Positions 25,340 to 33,375 are shown, counted from the first letter of the stretch. The stretch is DNA of 38,795 nucleotides from CAIYPH01 sp043744375 (GCA_043744375.1 JAYTUU010000011.1:1-38795); one strand, 5' to 3'. The notes: generated from the letters alone by a model not told the origin. Program-made: numbers and translations.

Positions 25340-26809
25340 ATGCGCATTTTCACCTGCACACTGGCGACGGAGACGAATACGTTCTCGCCGTTGCCGACCT
25401 CAATGGCGGCCTATCGGGAGGGGGTGTTTCTGCGCCCCGGCGCGCACCCCATCGAAACGCCGCTGATGTGCACGGCACCTTTGTGGGTGGCGCGGCAGCG
25501 TGCGGCGTCGGACGGGTTTACCCTCATCGAGGGGAGTTGTTTCGCTGCCAGCCCTGCGGGCTACACGAACCGTGGAGACTACGAGACAATGCGGGACGAA
25601 ATACTCGCACAATTGAAAGCCGCCATGCCGCTCGATGGTGTGCTGCTTGGGCTGCACGGGGCGATGGTCGCGCATGGCTATGACGACGTGGAGGGGGACA
25701 TCGTCGCGCGAGTTCGCGCGATTGTCGGGCCGGCCTGCGTGATCGGCATGGAGCTTGATCCGCACTGCCATTTGACGTTGAAGCGCGTCGAGCACAGCGA
25801 CATTATCATCCTTTACAAGGAGTTCCCACACACCGATGTCGTCGATCGGGCGGAGGAGTTGCTCACGCTGGTGCTGCGCACCATCCGCGGGGAGATCAAG
25901 CCGGTGATGTCGCTGTATGATTGCCGGCAGATCGGCTCGTATCCAACCACGCTCCCGCTGATGCGCGGCTTCGTTGACCGGATGATGGCGATGGAGGGGA
26001 AGGAGGGCATCCTCTCCATCTCGATTGGGCATTGTTTTCCCTATGCCGACGTGCCGGAACTTGGCGGGCGGATCCTGGTGGTTGTCGATGGCGACAAGGC
26101 GAAGGCGGATGGGCTGGCGACCGAAATCGGCGAGGAGTTCGTCTCCATGCGTGGACGCACGGCGCCTGATTATCTCGAAGTCGGCGCGGGCATTTCGGCG
26201 GCGATCGCGGCCAACGTGTCGCCGGTGGTGATGGCCGACCCCGCCGATAATGCCGGCGGCGGCGCGCCGTCGGACAACACGACCATCCTGCTTGCGCTGA
26301 TCGCGCGCGACGCGCAGGGCGCCGCGGTCGGGCCGATCTGGGACCCGATCGCCGTGCGCCTGTGTTTCGATGCCGGGCTTGGGGCGACCTTCCCGCTGCG
26401 CTTCGGCGGCAAGATCGGGCCGGCCTCGGGCGCCCCCGTCGATGCGTTGGTGACGGTCACGGGCCTGGCGCGGAACTGTCGGCAGAGCTTCGGCCCGACG
26501 CAGGTGGAGCTTGGCGATTGTGCCGCGATCAGGATCGGCGGGGTCGAGGTGGTGCTGATCACCAACCGCACGCAGGCGCTGGGTTTGGAGCTTTTCCGCA
26601 ACGTCGGCATCGAGCCGACCGAGCGGAAGATGGTGGTGGTGAAATCGACCAATCATTTCATGGCCGCCTTCGGGCCGATTGCCCGGAAAGTTATCTATAT
26701 TGATGCGGACGGTCCGATCCCCCGCGATTACCGGAAAATTCCCTATACCAAGGTCAACCGCCCGATCTGGCCGCTCGATGCGGACACGTCGCCGGGGCTG
26801 ATCTATTGA
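25340..26809 (+). CDS. M81 family (MlrC-like) metallohydrolase
   Basis: This 489-residue protein resembles MlrC (microcystinase C), a zinc hydrolase that completes breakdown of linearised microcystin; most relatives act on unknown small amides or peptides. The N-terminus MRIFTCTLATETNTFSPLPT is the family signature. Probable metal ligands are in GMELDPHCHLT (Asp140, His142, His144), with His164 in the following EFPHTD. GLHGAMVAHGYDDVEGD and DPADNAGGGAPSDNT are further family blocks. ATG 25340 is preferred over ATG 25334 because AAGGA at 25328-25332 is properly spaced from it. No mlrA/B homologue is present, so microcystin is not a likely substrate. Removal of an N-acyl or amide group from the pathway's substrate is a plausible guess. 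Confidence 0.87.
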   Translation: MRIFTCTLATETNTFSPLPTSMAAYREGVFLRPGAHPIETPLMCTAPLWVARQRAASDGFTLIEGSCFAASPAGYTNRGDYETMRDEILAQLKAAMPLDGVLLGLHGAMVAHGYDDVEGDIVARVRAIVGPACVIGMELDPHCHLTLKRVEHSDIIILYKEFPHTDVVDRAEELLTLVLRTIRGEIKPVMSLYDCRQIGSYPTTLPLMRGFVDRMMAMEGKEGILSISIGHCFPYADVPELGGRILVVVDGDKAKADGLATEIGEEFVSMRGRTAPDYLEVGAGISAAIAANVSPVVMADPADNAGGGAPSDNTTILLALIARDAQGAAVGPIWDPIAVRLCFDAGLGATFPLRFGGKIGPASGAPVDALVTVTGLARNCRQSFGPTQVELGDCAAIRIGGVEVVLITNRTQALGLELFRNVGIEPTERKMVVVKSTNHFMAAFGPIARKVIYIDADGPIPRDYRKIPYTKVNRPIWPLDADTSPGLIY

Positions 26810-26819
26810 GGAGCGTGCC

Positions 26820-27587
26820 ATGATCGAAAATCCGGTTCGCGCCAAACTCCTCGCCGGCGGCAGCGCGCTCGGCGTGATGGCCTTCGAGTTCTTCACCCCC
26901 GGCCTCGCGCGCGTGTTGAAGGCGGGGGGTGCGGAGTTCGTCATTCTCGATACCGAGCACAGCGGCGCGGGTATGGACACGCTGAAAGCCGCCATCGCCT
27001 TCGCCCGCCTCGCCGGCCTCGCGCCGTTCGTGCGGGTGCCCGGCCTCGCGCGGCACCTCGTCTCGCCGGTGCTCGATGCCGGCGCGCTCGGCATCATGGT
27101 GCCGATGCTGGAGACGGCGGCACAGGCGCGCGACCTCGTGTCGTGGTGCCGCTACCGCCCGGAGGGCACGCGCGGGCTGGCGTTCGGCATGGCGCATGAT
27201 GATTACGCGCCCGGCCCGGTCGGCCCGGCGATCCGCGCCGCCAACGACGCCATCCTGACCATTGCGCTGATCGAGACCGCGGCCGGGCTGGCCAATGCGC
27301 GCGAGATCATGGCGGTGCCCGGCCTCGATCTCGGCTGGCTCGGCCATTTCGACATGACGGACAGCCTGGGCATCACCGGGCAGTTCGATCATCCGCGCTA
27401 TCACCAGGCGGAAGCGGCGTTGCTGGCGGCGGCGGCGGAGGCGGGCAAGCCGTTCGGCTGGCTGGCGGGCAGTGGCGCGGAGGCCAAAGCGGCACTGGCG
27501 CGGGGGTTTCGGTGCCTGTGCATCAACACCGATATCGGGTTGTTGCGCGGCGCTGTTACCGCGGAGTTCAAGGCGGCGACAGCCTAG
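26820..27587 (+). CDS. HpcH/HpaI-type class II aldolase
   Basis: This 255-residue protein has the HpaI aldolase fold, whose members reversibly cleave 2-oxo-4-hydroxy acids to pyruvate and an aldehyde using a divalent metal. The catalytic His47 (LDTEHSG), substrate-binding Arg72 (VRVPG), and metal ligands Glu152 (IETAAGL) and Asp178 (GHFDMTDSLG) are all present. The loop before the metal Asp reads GHFDMTDSLG instead of the common GPADLSASMG, so aldehyde specificity may differ. GAGGAG precedes the ATG, 10 bases after the MlrC-like gene. It ends the plus-strand operon, and its TAG stop shares the palindrome CTAG (27584-27587) with the stop of the opposing MFS gene. Confidence 0.9.
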   Translation: MIENPVRAKLLAGGSALGVMAFEFFTPGLARVLKAGGAEFVILDTEHSGAGMDTLKAAIAFARLAGLAPFVRVPGLARHLVSPVLDAGALGIMVPMLETAAQARDLVSWCRYRPEGTRGLAFGMAHDDYAPGPVGPAIRAANDAILTIALIETAAGLANAREIMAVPGLDLGWLGHFDMTDSLGITGQFDHPRYHQAEAALLAAAAEAGKPFGWLAGSGAEAKAALARGFRCLCINTDIGLLRGAVTAEFKAATA

Positions 27588-28780
27588 CGGGCCTCCGCGC
27601 GCTTCCACAGGACGCCCATCGCCAGGATAGTGACGACGCCGCTGATCGCCATCACCTCGACGGCGATGCGCAGCCCGAAGGCGTCGGCCAGCGCGCCGAT
27701 GACGAGTTGCCCGAGCGGCCCGGTGCCGATGCACACGGTGATCAGGCCGAGCAGGCGCGAGCGCATGGAGGGCGGGGCGTTGTTCATCACCAGCAGCGTC
27801 TGCATGTTGCTGAATGCGGCCGTTCCGGTGCCGCCGATCAGCAGGATCAGGCAGGCGAGCCAGAAATTGCCGACCAGCGGCATCAGCACAAGGCTGGCGG
27901 CGAAGGTGACGGAGCCGCCGATCATCAGCAGGCGCGGCGAGATCGCGGGCATGCGCCACGCCATCGCGAGGCCGGCCAGCAAGGCACCGGCCGACTCGGC
28001 GGCGGCGAGGAAGCCGACGAGTGCGGTCGGTGCATCGAACAGGCCGCGTGCGATCGGCGCGACAACGGCGGAATAGCTGAACACGAAGCAGTTCATCGCC
28101 ATGGTCACGCCGATCACCGCCATCACCTGCGGGATTTCGCGGGCCGAGCGCATGCCGTCCAGCAGATCGCGCAGCGCGCCGCCGAGGGACTGACGGCGGG
28201 TGATCTGTGTGTGGTGGATGGGCCAGGCGAGAAAAAAATTGGATGCGCTCAAGAGCGTCGTCAGCGCGTAGGCGCCGGGCAGGCCGACGAAATTGTAGAC
28301 TACGGCGCCGAGCAGTGGACCGATCATGCGGGTGGTGGCACCAGCCAGGCTGTCAACGGCGATGGCGCGGCCCAGCAGGTCCGGTCCGGCGGCGTCGCCC
28401 ACCATGCGGCGCCGGCTCGACATGTCCGTCGACCAGACGGAGCCGCAGATGAAGCTGGCAAGCCCGACCTGCCACGGTTCGGCGAGCCCGGCATAGGCGA
28501 GGCTGCCGATGGTGATGGACATCGAGGCGGTGATCACCATGCCCGTCATCATGATGCGCTTACGGTTGGTGGTCTCGGAGATGACGCCAGCGAAGGCGCC
28601 GAACAGCAGCATCGGCAGGGTGCGGGCGGCGGAGACGGCGGCGACGGCGAGGCCGGATCCGGTCAATTCGTAGACGAACAGTGCGGCCGACAGCAGTTCG
28701 AGCCAGCGGACGACGTTGTTGGTGCCACCGATGACCCACAGGCGTACGAGGTCCGGCTTTGCCAGCGTGTCTGTTTCCAT
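27584..28780 (-). CDS. MFS transporter (EntS/MFS_3-like)
   Basis: This 398-residue, 12-helix permease resembles the EntS/MFS_3 branch, whose known members export siderophores and drugs. It opens with a short polar stretch, then TM1 (VVRWLELLSAALFVYELTGSG), and has the loop motif GAFAGVISETTNRKRIMM. The second half repeats the pattern (GGTGTAAFSNMQTLLVMN). It is convergent with the aldolase gene and divergent from the thiolase gene 91 bases away, so it is transcribed alone. Whether it belongs to the catabolic system or to the thiolase is unclear. The direction of transport is more likely outward by family, but the evidence is weak. Confidence 0.86.
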   Translation of the reverse strand: METDTLAKPDLVRLWVIGGTNNVVRWLELLSAALFVYELTGSGLAVAAVSAARTLPMLLFGAFAGVISETTNRKRIMMTGMVITASMSITIGSLAYAGLAEPWQVGLASFICGSVWSTDMSSRRRMVGDAAGPDLLGRAIAVDSLAGATTRMIGPLLGAVVYNFVGLPGAYALTTLLSASNFFLAWPIHHTQITRRQSLGGALRDLLDGMRSAREIPQVMAVIGVTMAMNCFVFSYSAVVAPIARGLFDAPTALVGFLAAAESAGALLAGLAMAWRMPAISPRLLMIGGSVTFAASLVLMPLVGNFWLACLILLIGGTGTAAFSNMQTLLVMNNAPPSMRSRLLGLITVCIGTGPLGQLVIGALADAFGLRIAVEVMAISGVVTILAMGVLWKRAEAR

Positions 28781-28871
28781 CTCACCCGCAGCATGGCGGA
28801 ACCAGGCGTGTCGTGACCAGGGGGCGGGTGCGCGCTATAGTGTTGCAGTGGACACAGGGATGGAGTTGGCC

Positions 28872-30044
28872 ATGACGGAAGCCTGCATCGTCGGCTGGGC
28901 GCATACGGCGTTCGGCAAGCTCGAAGACCCCGATGTGGAGAGCCTGATCGGCCGCGTCGCGCGCTCGGCCATCGAGGATGCCGGGGTGGCGCCGGCGGAG
29001 ATCGATGCCGTGTTCGTCGGGCTGTTCAATAACGGCTTCTCCAAGCAGGATTTTCCGGCCTCGATGGTGATGCAGTCGGTGCCGGAGCTGCGCTTCAAGC
29101 CGGCGACGCGCTACGAGAACGCCTGCGCGTCGGGCTCGGCCGCGGTGCATGGCGCGCGCGACTTCCTCGCCGCCGGGCGTGGGCGGTTCGCGCTGGTGGT
29201 GGGTGCCGAGAAGATGACGGCCACGCCCACCGCCGAGGTTGGCGACATCCTGCTCTCGGCGGCCTATCGCAAGGAGGAGGGGGAGATTCCGGCCGGGTTC
29301 GCCGGTGTGTTCGGCCGCATCGCTGAGCGGTATTTCCAGCGCTACGGCGATCAGTCCGACGCGCTGGCGGCGATCGCGGCGAAGAACCACAGGAATGGCG
29401 TCGACAATCCGTACGCACAGATGCGCAAGGACCTTGGCTTCGACTTCTGCCGCACTGTCAGTGAGCGCAACCCCTACGTGGCGCCGCCGTTGAAGCGCAC
29501 CGATTGTTCGCTGGTGTCAGATGGGGCCGCCGCGCTCGTGTTGACCGACGAGGAGACCGCGCGGACACTCGGCAAGGCCGTGCGGTTTCGTGCCGCGGTA
29601 CAGGTGAACGACTTCCTGCCACTATCGCGCCGCGATCCGACTGCGTTCGAGGGTGCTGCGCTGGCCTGGCGGCAGGCGCTGGATACGGCTGGGCTGGCGT
29701 TGTCGGATCTGTCATTTGTCGAGAGCCATGACTGCTTCACCATCGCCGAACTGCTCGAATACGAGGCGATGGGGCTGACGGCGCCGGGACAAGGGGCGCG
29801 TGCGGTGCTCGAAGGCTGGACGGCGAAGTCGGGGCGGCTGCCGGTCAATCCGTCCGGTGGCTTGAAAGCCAAGGGGCATCCGATCGGAGCGACCGGCGTG
29901 TCGATGCACGCGATCGCGGCGATGCAGTTGACGGGGAGTGCCGGGGGAATGCAGTTGGCGAAGGCCGATCGCGCCGGGGTGTTCAACATGGGTGGCGCAG
30001 CGGTTGCAAACTATGTGTCGATTTTGGAGCGGCTAGAGGGGTAA
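28872..30044 (+). CDS. Thiolase family protein (SCP-x-like acyl-CoA acetyltransferase)
   Basis: This 390-residue thiolase has the acyl-binding Cys85 in YENACASGSAAVHGA, the His of the SCP-x-type motif ESHDCFTIAELLEYE (His286), and His336 in GGLKAKGHPIGATG. The C-terminal loop reads FNMGGAAVANYV, without the second Cys of biosynthetic thiolases (C-x-G-G-G), as in SCP-x and related degradative or non-decarboxylating groups. It would cleave or form a 3-oxoacyl-CoA. ATG 28872 is chosen because GGAG lies six bases before it; ATG 28860 is possible. No acyl-CoA dehydrogenase or hydratase is nearby and no DUF35 partner gene follows, which is odd for this group. Its last 12 bases overlap the end of the convergent regulator gene. 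Confidence 0.88.
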   Translation: MTEACIVGWAHTAFGKLEDPDVESLIGRVARSAIEDAGVAPAEIDAVFVGLFNNGFSKQDFPASMVMQSVPELRFKPATRYENACASGSAAVHGARDFLAAGRGRFALVVGAEKMTATPTAEVGDILLSAAYRKEEGEIPAGFAGVFGRIAERYFQRYGDQSDALAAIAAKNHRNGVDNPYAQMRKDLGFDFCRTVSERNPYVAPPLKRTDCSLVSDGAAALVLTDEETARTLGKAVRFRAAVQVNDFLPLSRRDPTAFEGAALAWRQALDTAGLALSDLSFVESHDCFTIAELLEYEAMGLTAPGQGARAVLEGWTAKSGRLPVNPSGGLKAKGHPIGATGVSMHAIAAMQLTGSAGGMQLAKADRAGVFNMGGAAVANYVSILERLEG

Positions 30045-32075
30045 CCCTGCGAGCCGCAGCCCCTCGGCATAGAGGGCGAGGTCGGCGGGAACCTGCATCG
30101 GCGTGCGGGCCACCGAGAGGCTCACGGTGAAGTGTGGCTCGCGCGCCAGCAGCTGGGCGCGCAATTCGCTGGCCTCGTCGGCGCGACCGAGATGGCCGAG
30201 GGCGGCCAGAGCAATCTTGTAGGTGGAGGTGAAAGCAGGGTTCTGCGCCAGCGAGCGGCGGGCGAGTTCGATGACGATGACATGCTCGCCGCGCAGGAAA
30301 TGGGCGAGCATCAGCCCCATGTCGAAAAAGAAGCTGTGCGGGTCGAATGGCGAGAGCTGGCGTGCCCGGTGCAGGCGGCTCAGCGCTTCCGCGTGCCGTC
30401 CGGCATAGGCCAGTGCCAGGCCGGAGAACGCCCAGGCCAAGGGCAGGTTCGGGTTCAGCGATAGCGCGCGGTCATGCAGCGCGATCGCCTCGTCGATGCG
30501 ATGGTAGAGAAAGGCACGGACATGCCCGGCAATGGTGATCCCGCGGGCGTCCGTCGGATCCAGCGCGATGGCGCGCTCGGCGAGGGTGGCGGCGTAGGAC
30601 ATCGTGATCGCTGGATCCTCCGCCCAGTTCTGGCCTACCAGGAAGACGTGCCAGCAGGCGAGCCAGGCATGGGCGGCGGCGTAGTCGGGGTCGAGCCGGA
30701 CGGCCTCGGCGAGGGCGGTGCCGGCGGCACGGAAGGACGTTTCCTCCAGCCGGTAGATGGCGGGAATGGCGGCGAGCACGAGGTCGTACGCAGTGGTGCT
30801 ACTGGCGGTCTGGCTGGCAGCGCGGCGGCCTTCGCGGATCATCAACTCGGGGTCAATGCGCGCCACGGTTTCAGCGGCGATTTCGTCCTGCAGGGTGAGG
30901 ATATCGACGCCGACGCGGTCGAACCGACCGGCCCAGACGATCTCTGGGCCGCTCTTGCTGTCGAGCCCAGACTTGATGTCGAGCAGGCGGACGAGCACGC
31001 GCACCCGATCGTCGCTGCGCTGGACTGTGCCGTCGAGCACAAAATCGAGTGTGAGTTCGCGCCATTGTGGATCATCCAGCCCCGGCTCGCTGGCGATTGC
31101 GGCGAGCGAGGGGCTGGCGATGAGGAATACCCACTTGAAACGTGATAGTGCGGCGGTGATCTCCTCGGCCAAGCCGAAGGAGAGTGCGTCCATCCGGTCG
31201 GTACCGTGGAGGGTGCGGAACGGGCGCACGCCGATGCGGATGCCGCTCCGGCGCGGCGATGGCGGGCGCGGCGATGGCGGCAAGGATTGGGGGGCGATAG
31301 TGCGGGCACGGGTAGTAGCGAGGGAGTGCGGAGCGTTGCCGGCGTGCAGGGTCGTGAACACCGCCTGGGTCTCCGCCGATGGCGCGGTGTCGGAGTTCTC
31401 CGCCAATGCGGTGATGCAGCGGTGATAGGCGGCGATGGCTGAAGTCCGGTCGCCGCGGGCGTCGTGGGCAGTGATCAGCGCGCGCCAACCGGCCTGGTGG
31501 CGCGGATCGATGGCGAGCAGATGTTCGGCCGCAGCGATGGCAGCGGCGGGGTCGGCGTTGGGCTGGGTGTGTTCGAAGAGCTCAGCCTCGGCGATCGCGG
31601 CGGCGACCCGGCCTCTGCGCCGCCGCTCGGTCTCCAGCCAGCGATCGAAAGCTGGGTCGAGGCCGACGAGATCAGTGAGCAGAGAGGCGCCTGGCGTGCC
31701 GCCGGTGCGCAGATCAGTGTAGACGCCCTCGGTCGCGAGGGAGAGATGGGTCCGCTCGGCCTGCAGCAAGCCGGGGGCGAGTGGGGCGAGCAGGGACTGC
31801 AATTCGTGGATACATTGCCGCAATGAGGCGCGCGCCTGATCCCGGTCACGCCGGCTCCACAGCATGGCCGCGAGATCGTCGCGCAGGACAGGCCGGGGAG
31901 CGGCCAGGGCGAGCACGGCGAGGACGGCCCGGCTCTTGCGGATGCGCGGGGTGATGTTCCGCCCCGCGCCGTCTTGAACCTGCATTTGGCCGCGCAACGT
32001 TAATCGAAGCCGCGCCAGCGGAGTTTCGCGTCCGATCTCGTTGTAGTCTTTCTGCGATGTATCGGGCTGTGACAT
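30033..32075 (-). CDS. SARP/BTAD-type regulator with TolB-like and TPR domains
   Basis: This 680-residue cytoplasmic protein has three parts. Residues about 20-115 form an OmpR-like winged helix (LRLTLRGQMQVQDGAG, TPRIRKSRAVLAVLAL, RDDLAAMLWSRRDRDQARASLRQCIHEL). Residues 120-245 form a bacterial transcriptional activator domain (FDRWLETERRR, HQAGWRALITAHDARGDRTSAIAAYHRC). Then comes a TolB-N-like domain (FGLAEEITAALSRFKWVFLIA, LDFVLDGTVQRSDDRVRVLVRLLD) and TPR-like repeats at about 440-650. No membrane helix or nucleotide-binding loop is seen. Such proteins act as DNA-binding activators whose TPR part senses an unknown cue. It is the only transcription factor in the window. Control of the catabolic genes or the thiolase is possible but unproven. 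Confidence 0.85.
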   Translation of the reverse strand: MSQPDTSQKDYNEIGRETPLARLRLTLRGQMQVQDGAGRNITPRIRKSRAVLAVLALAAPRPVLRDDLAAMLWSRRDRDQARASLRQCIHELQSLLAPLAPGLLQAERTHLSLATEGVYTDLRTGGTPGASLLTDLVGLDPAFDRWLETERRRRGRVAAAIAEAELFEHTQPNADPAAAIAAAEHLLAIDPRHQAGWRALITAHDARGDRTSAIAAYHRCITALAENSDTAPSAETQAVFTTLHAGNAPHSLATTRARTIAPQSLPPSPRPPSPRRSGIRIGVRPFRTLHGTDRMDALSFGLAEEITAALSRFKWVFLIASPSLAAIASEPGLDDPQWRELTLDFVLDGTVQRSDDRVRVLVRLLDIKSGLDSKSGPEIVWAGRFDRVGVDILTLQDEIAAETVARIDPELMIREGRRAASQTASSTTAYDLVLAAIPAIYRLEETSFRAAGTALAEAVRLDPDYAAAHAWLACWHVFLVGQNWAEDPAITMSYAATLAERAIALDPTDARGITIAGHVRAFLYHRIDEAIALHDRALSLNPNLPLAWAFSGLALAYAGRHAEALSRLHRARQLSPFDPHSFFFDMGLMLAHFLRGEHVIVIELARRSLAQNPAFTSTYKIALAALGHLGRADEASELRAQLLAREPHFTVSLSVARTPMQVPADLALYAEGLRLAGLPL

Positions 32076-32366
32076 TTTTGGCGGGTGTTACGGTTCGATA
32101 TTGCAAGTCGGAAGCACAGTATTGACAGACAACATTGATCGCAAGGAACGAAATTTTAATGAAAAATTAACGATAGTTTATAGAATCAAAAACTAGGAAT
32201 ACTTTCATTGACTCGCAATGGACAATTTGGCACGCTGCAGTTGCCCCGGGGCTTGGTGCGTCCGGCGGCCATCCAGCCATTGCTGACCTGACACGTCACC
32301 CGCCCTTACCGGCGGGTGACGTGGCCTGTCCGCATGATCGGCTGGTTCATAACAAGGAGAGCTTCG
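32076..32366. other. AT-rich intergenic region upstream of the SARP gene and the small peptide gene
   Basis: The stretch 32140-32220 is strikingly AT-rich (AAATTTTAATGAAAAATTAA and similar) in otherwise GC-rich DNA. It holds two imperfect direct repeats, CATTGATCGCAA (32133-32144) and CATTGACTCGCAA (32206-32218), possible operator half sites for a regulator binding between the divergent genes. A TTGACA at 32122-32127 has no fitting -10. The strong hairpin at 32292-32323 is listed separately. No coding capacity is seen. Confidence 0.55.
32292..32323 (+). promoter_or_regulatory. Perfect 13-bp stem-loop in the leader of the small peptide gene
   Basis: CACGTCACCCGCC (32292-32304) pairs without mismatch with GGCGGGTGACGTG (32311-32323) around the six-base loop CTTACC. 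No T run follows, and no plus-strand gene lies upstream, so an intrinsic terminator is unlikely. It lies about 30 bases before the ribosome site AAGGAG of the 48-codon gene. It could be an RNA structure affecting that gene's translation or stability, or a DNA-binding dyad. Confidence 0.7.
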
Positions 32367-32513
32367 ATGAAAACAACTGGTTCCGTTGCCACGTCGGCTG
32401 TCATCGCCGTGAAGCCCGTCAGCCTGCGTGCGGCCCTGCCGGCCCGCGTGGTGGCTGCCGGGCCCGTCCGCTTCGGCGCGGGCGTCGGCATTCTGCCGCG
32501 CAAGCGCGGCTGA
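32367..32513 (+). CDS. Small, strongly basic peptide (48 residues)
   Basis: A strong ribosome site (AAGGAG, 32351-32356) precedes an ATG and a 48-residue frame beginning MKTTGSVATSAVIAVKP and ending GILPRKRG. It has eight Lys/Arg and no Asp or Glu, is rich in Ala and Val, and has no Cys. There is no clear signal peptide or membrane helix. The DUF6065-like gene begins 82 bases further on in the same direction, so the two are probably co-transcribed. I do not recognise the family. It could be a cationic peptide, the precursor of a modified peptide, or a nucleic-acid-binding micro-protein. Confidence 0.6.
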   Translation: MKTTGSVATSAVIAVKPVSLRAALPARVVAAGPVRFGAGVGILPRKRG

Positions 32514-32595
32514 CATGGCTGCAGGGCGGCCCCTCGCGGAGCCGCCCACTTGGCCAGCCCGCTGGGCCACGCGTCCCAAACTCCGAGGTATTGCC

Positions 32596-33375
32596 ATGAT
32601 CACCCTCCCCGCCGATACGCCTGTTCTGCGCTTCTATCGTGCCTATGCCCCCGCCCGTCCGCCGCAGCGTGCCGACCGCTCCGCCGGCGGTACGCTGCCG
32701 ACGCGGGCGTTCCGCTATTGCGAGGCGGTGACCAGTGCGTCGGCCTTCGGCAGCTATGTGTTCGCGCCGATGGCCTTCAGTCTGCTGTGGGATGGCGATG
32801 ATATCTATTGGGATTGCGAGACCAATGACGGCTGGACCCGGCTGGACAGCGCCCAGTTCCCCGGCTTCGCTGCGACCTTCAACGCCGCCGCCCCTCCGGA
32901 AATCGAAGGTTTCGCACCGCCGTTCCTGACCGCCATGCCCGAGCCGGGGGTGGTGCAGATCTGGACCGGGCTGCTCGCGCGGACCGCACCGGGCTGGAGC
33001 TTGCTTGTCCGCGCCCCCGCGAACCTGCCGCGGCCCGGTGGTTTCGTCGCTTATGAAGGCATTGTCGAAACCGATCGCTGGTTCGGCCCACTTTTCACCA
33101 ATATCCGACTCACCCGCACCGATGTGCCCGTTACCTTCGATGCGGACACGCCACTGCTCCAGGTGCAGCCGCTGCCGCGCGCGATCCTCGCCGAGGCGGC
33201 GCAAGAGGCGGTGCAGGCGGCCGATGACCTGGCCGAGTTCAGCTCGCAGGATTGGCGCGACTACAGCCGCACCATCGTCGAGCCCGTCCAACAGATCGAC
33301 CGGCCGCTCGGTGCCTATGCGGTAGCGGCGCGCAAGCGTGCGCGCTGCCCATTTGGAGCGGTCAAATCGGCATGA
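32596..33375 (+). CDS. DUF6065-like protein of unknown function
   Basis: This 259-residue soluble protein is probably of the DUF6065 family. Conserved-looking blocks are LRFYRAY near the N-terminus, MAFSLLWDGDDIYWD, VVQIWTGLLARTAPGWSLLVRAPANLP (about residues 116-142), and YEGIVETDRWFGPLFTNIRLTRTDVPV. The Trp- and Asp-rich beta pattern and QVQPLPRAIL near residue 190 fit the family as I remember it, but the assignment is from memory of its pattern. No catalytic motif is known to me. GAGG stands eight bases before the ATG. Its 3' end overlaps the convergent receiver-like gene by 14 bases. It may act on or with the small basic peptide encoded just upstream. Confidence 0.72.
   Translation: MITLPADTPVLRFYRAYAPARPPQRADRSAGGTLPTRAFRYCEAVTSASAFGSYVFAPMAFSLLWDGDDIYWDCETNDGWTRLDSAQFPGFAATFNAAAPPEIEGFAPPFLTAMPEPGVVQIWTGLLARTAPGWSLLVRAPANLPRPGGFVAYEGIVETDRWFGPLFTNIRLTRTDVPVTFDADTPLLQVQPLPRAILAEAAQEAVQAADDLAEFSSQDWRDYSRTIVEPVQQIDRPLGAYAVAARKRARCPFGAVKSA

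Noticed and set aside
25340..26809. MlrC homologue as evidence of microcystin degradation
   Set aside because: mlrA, mlrB and mlrD are absent, and most M81 proteins have other or unknown substrates.
32122..32150. TTGACA at 32122 as a sigma-70 promoter
   Set aside because: No acceptable -10 hexamer lies 16-19 bases downstream.
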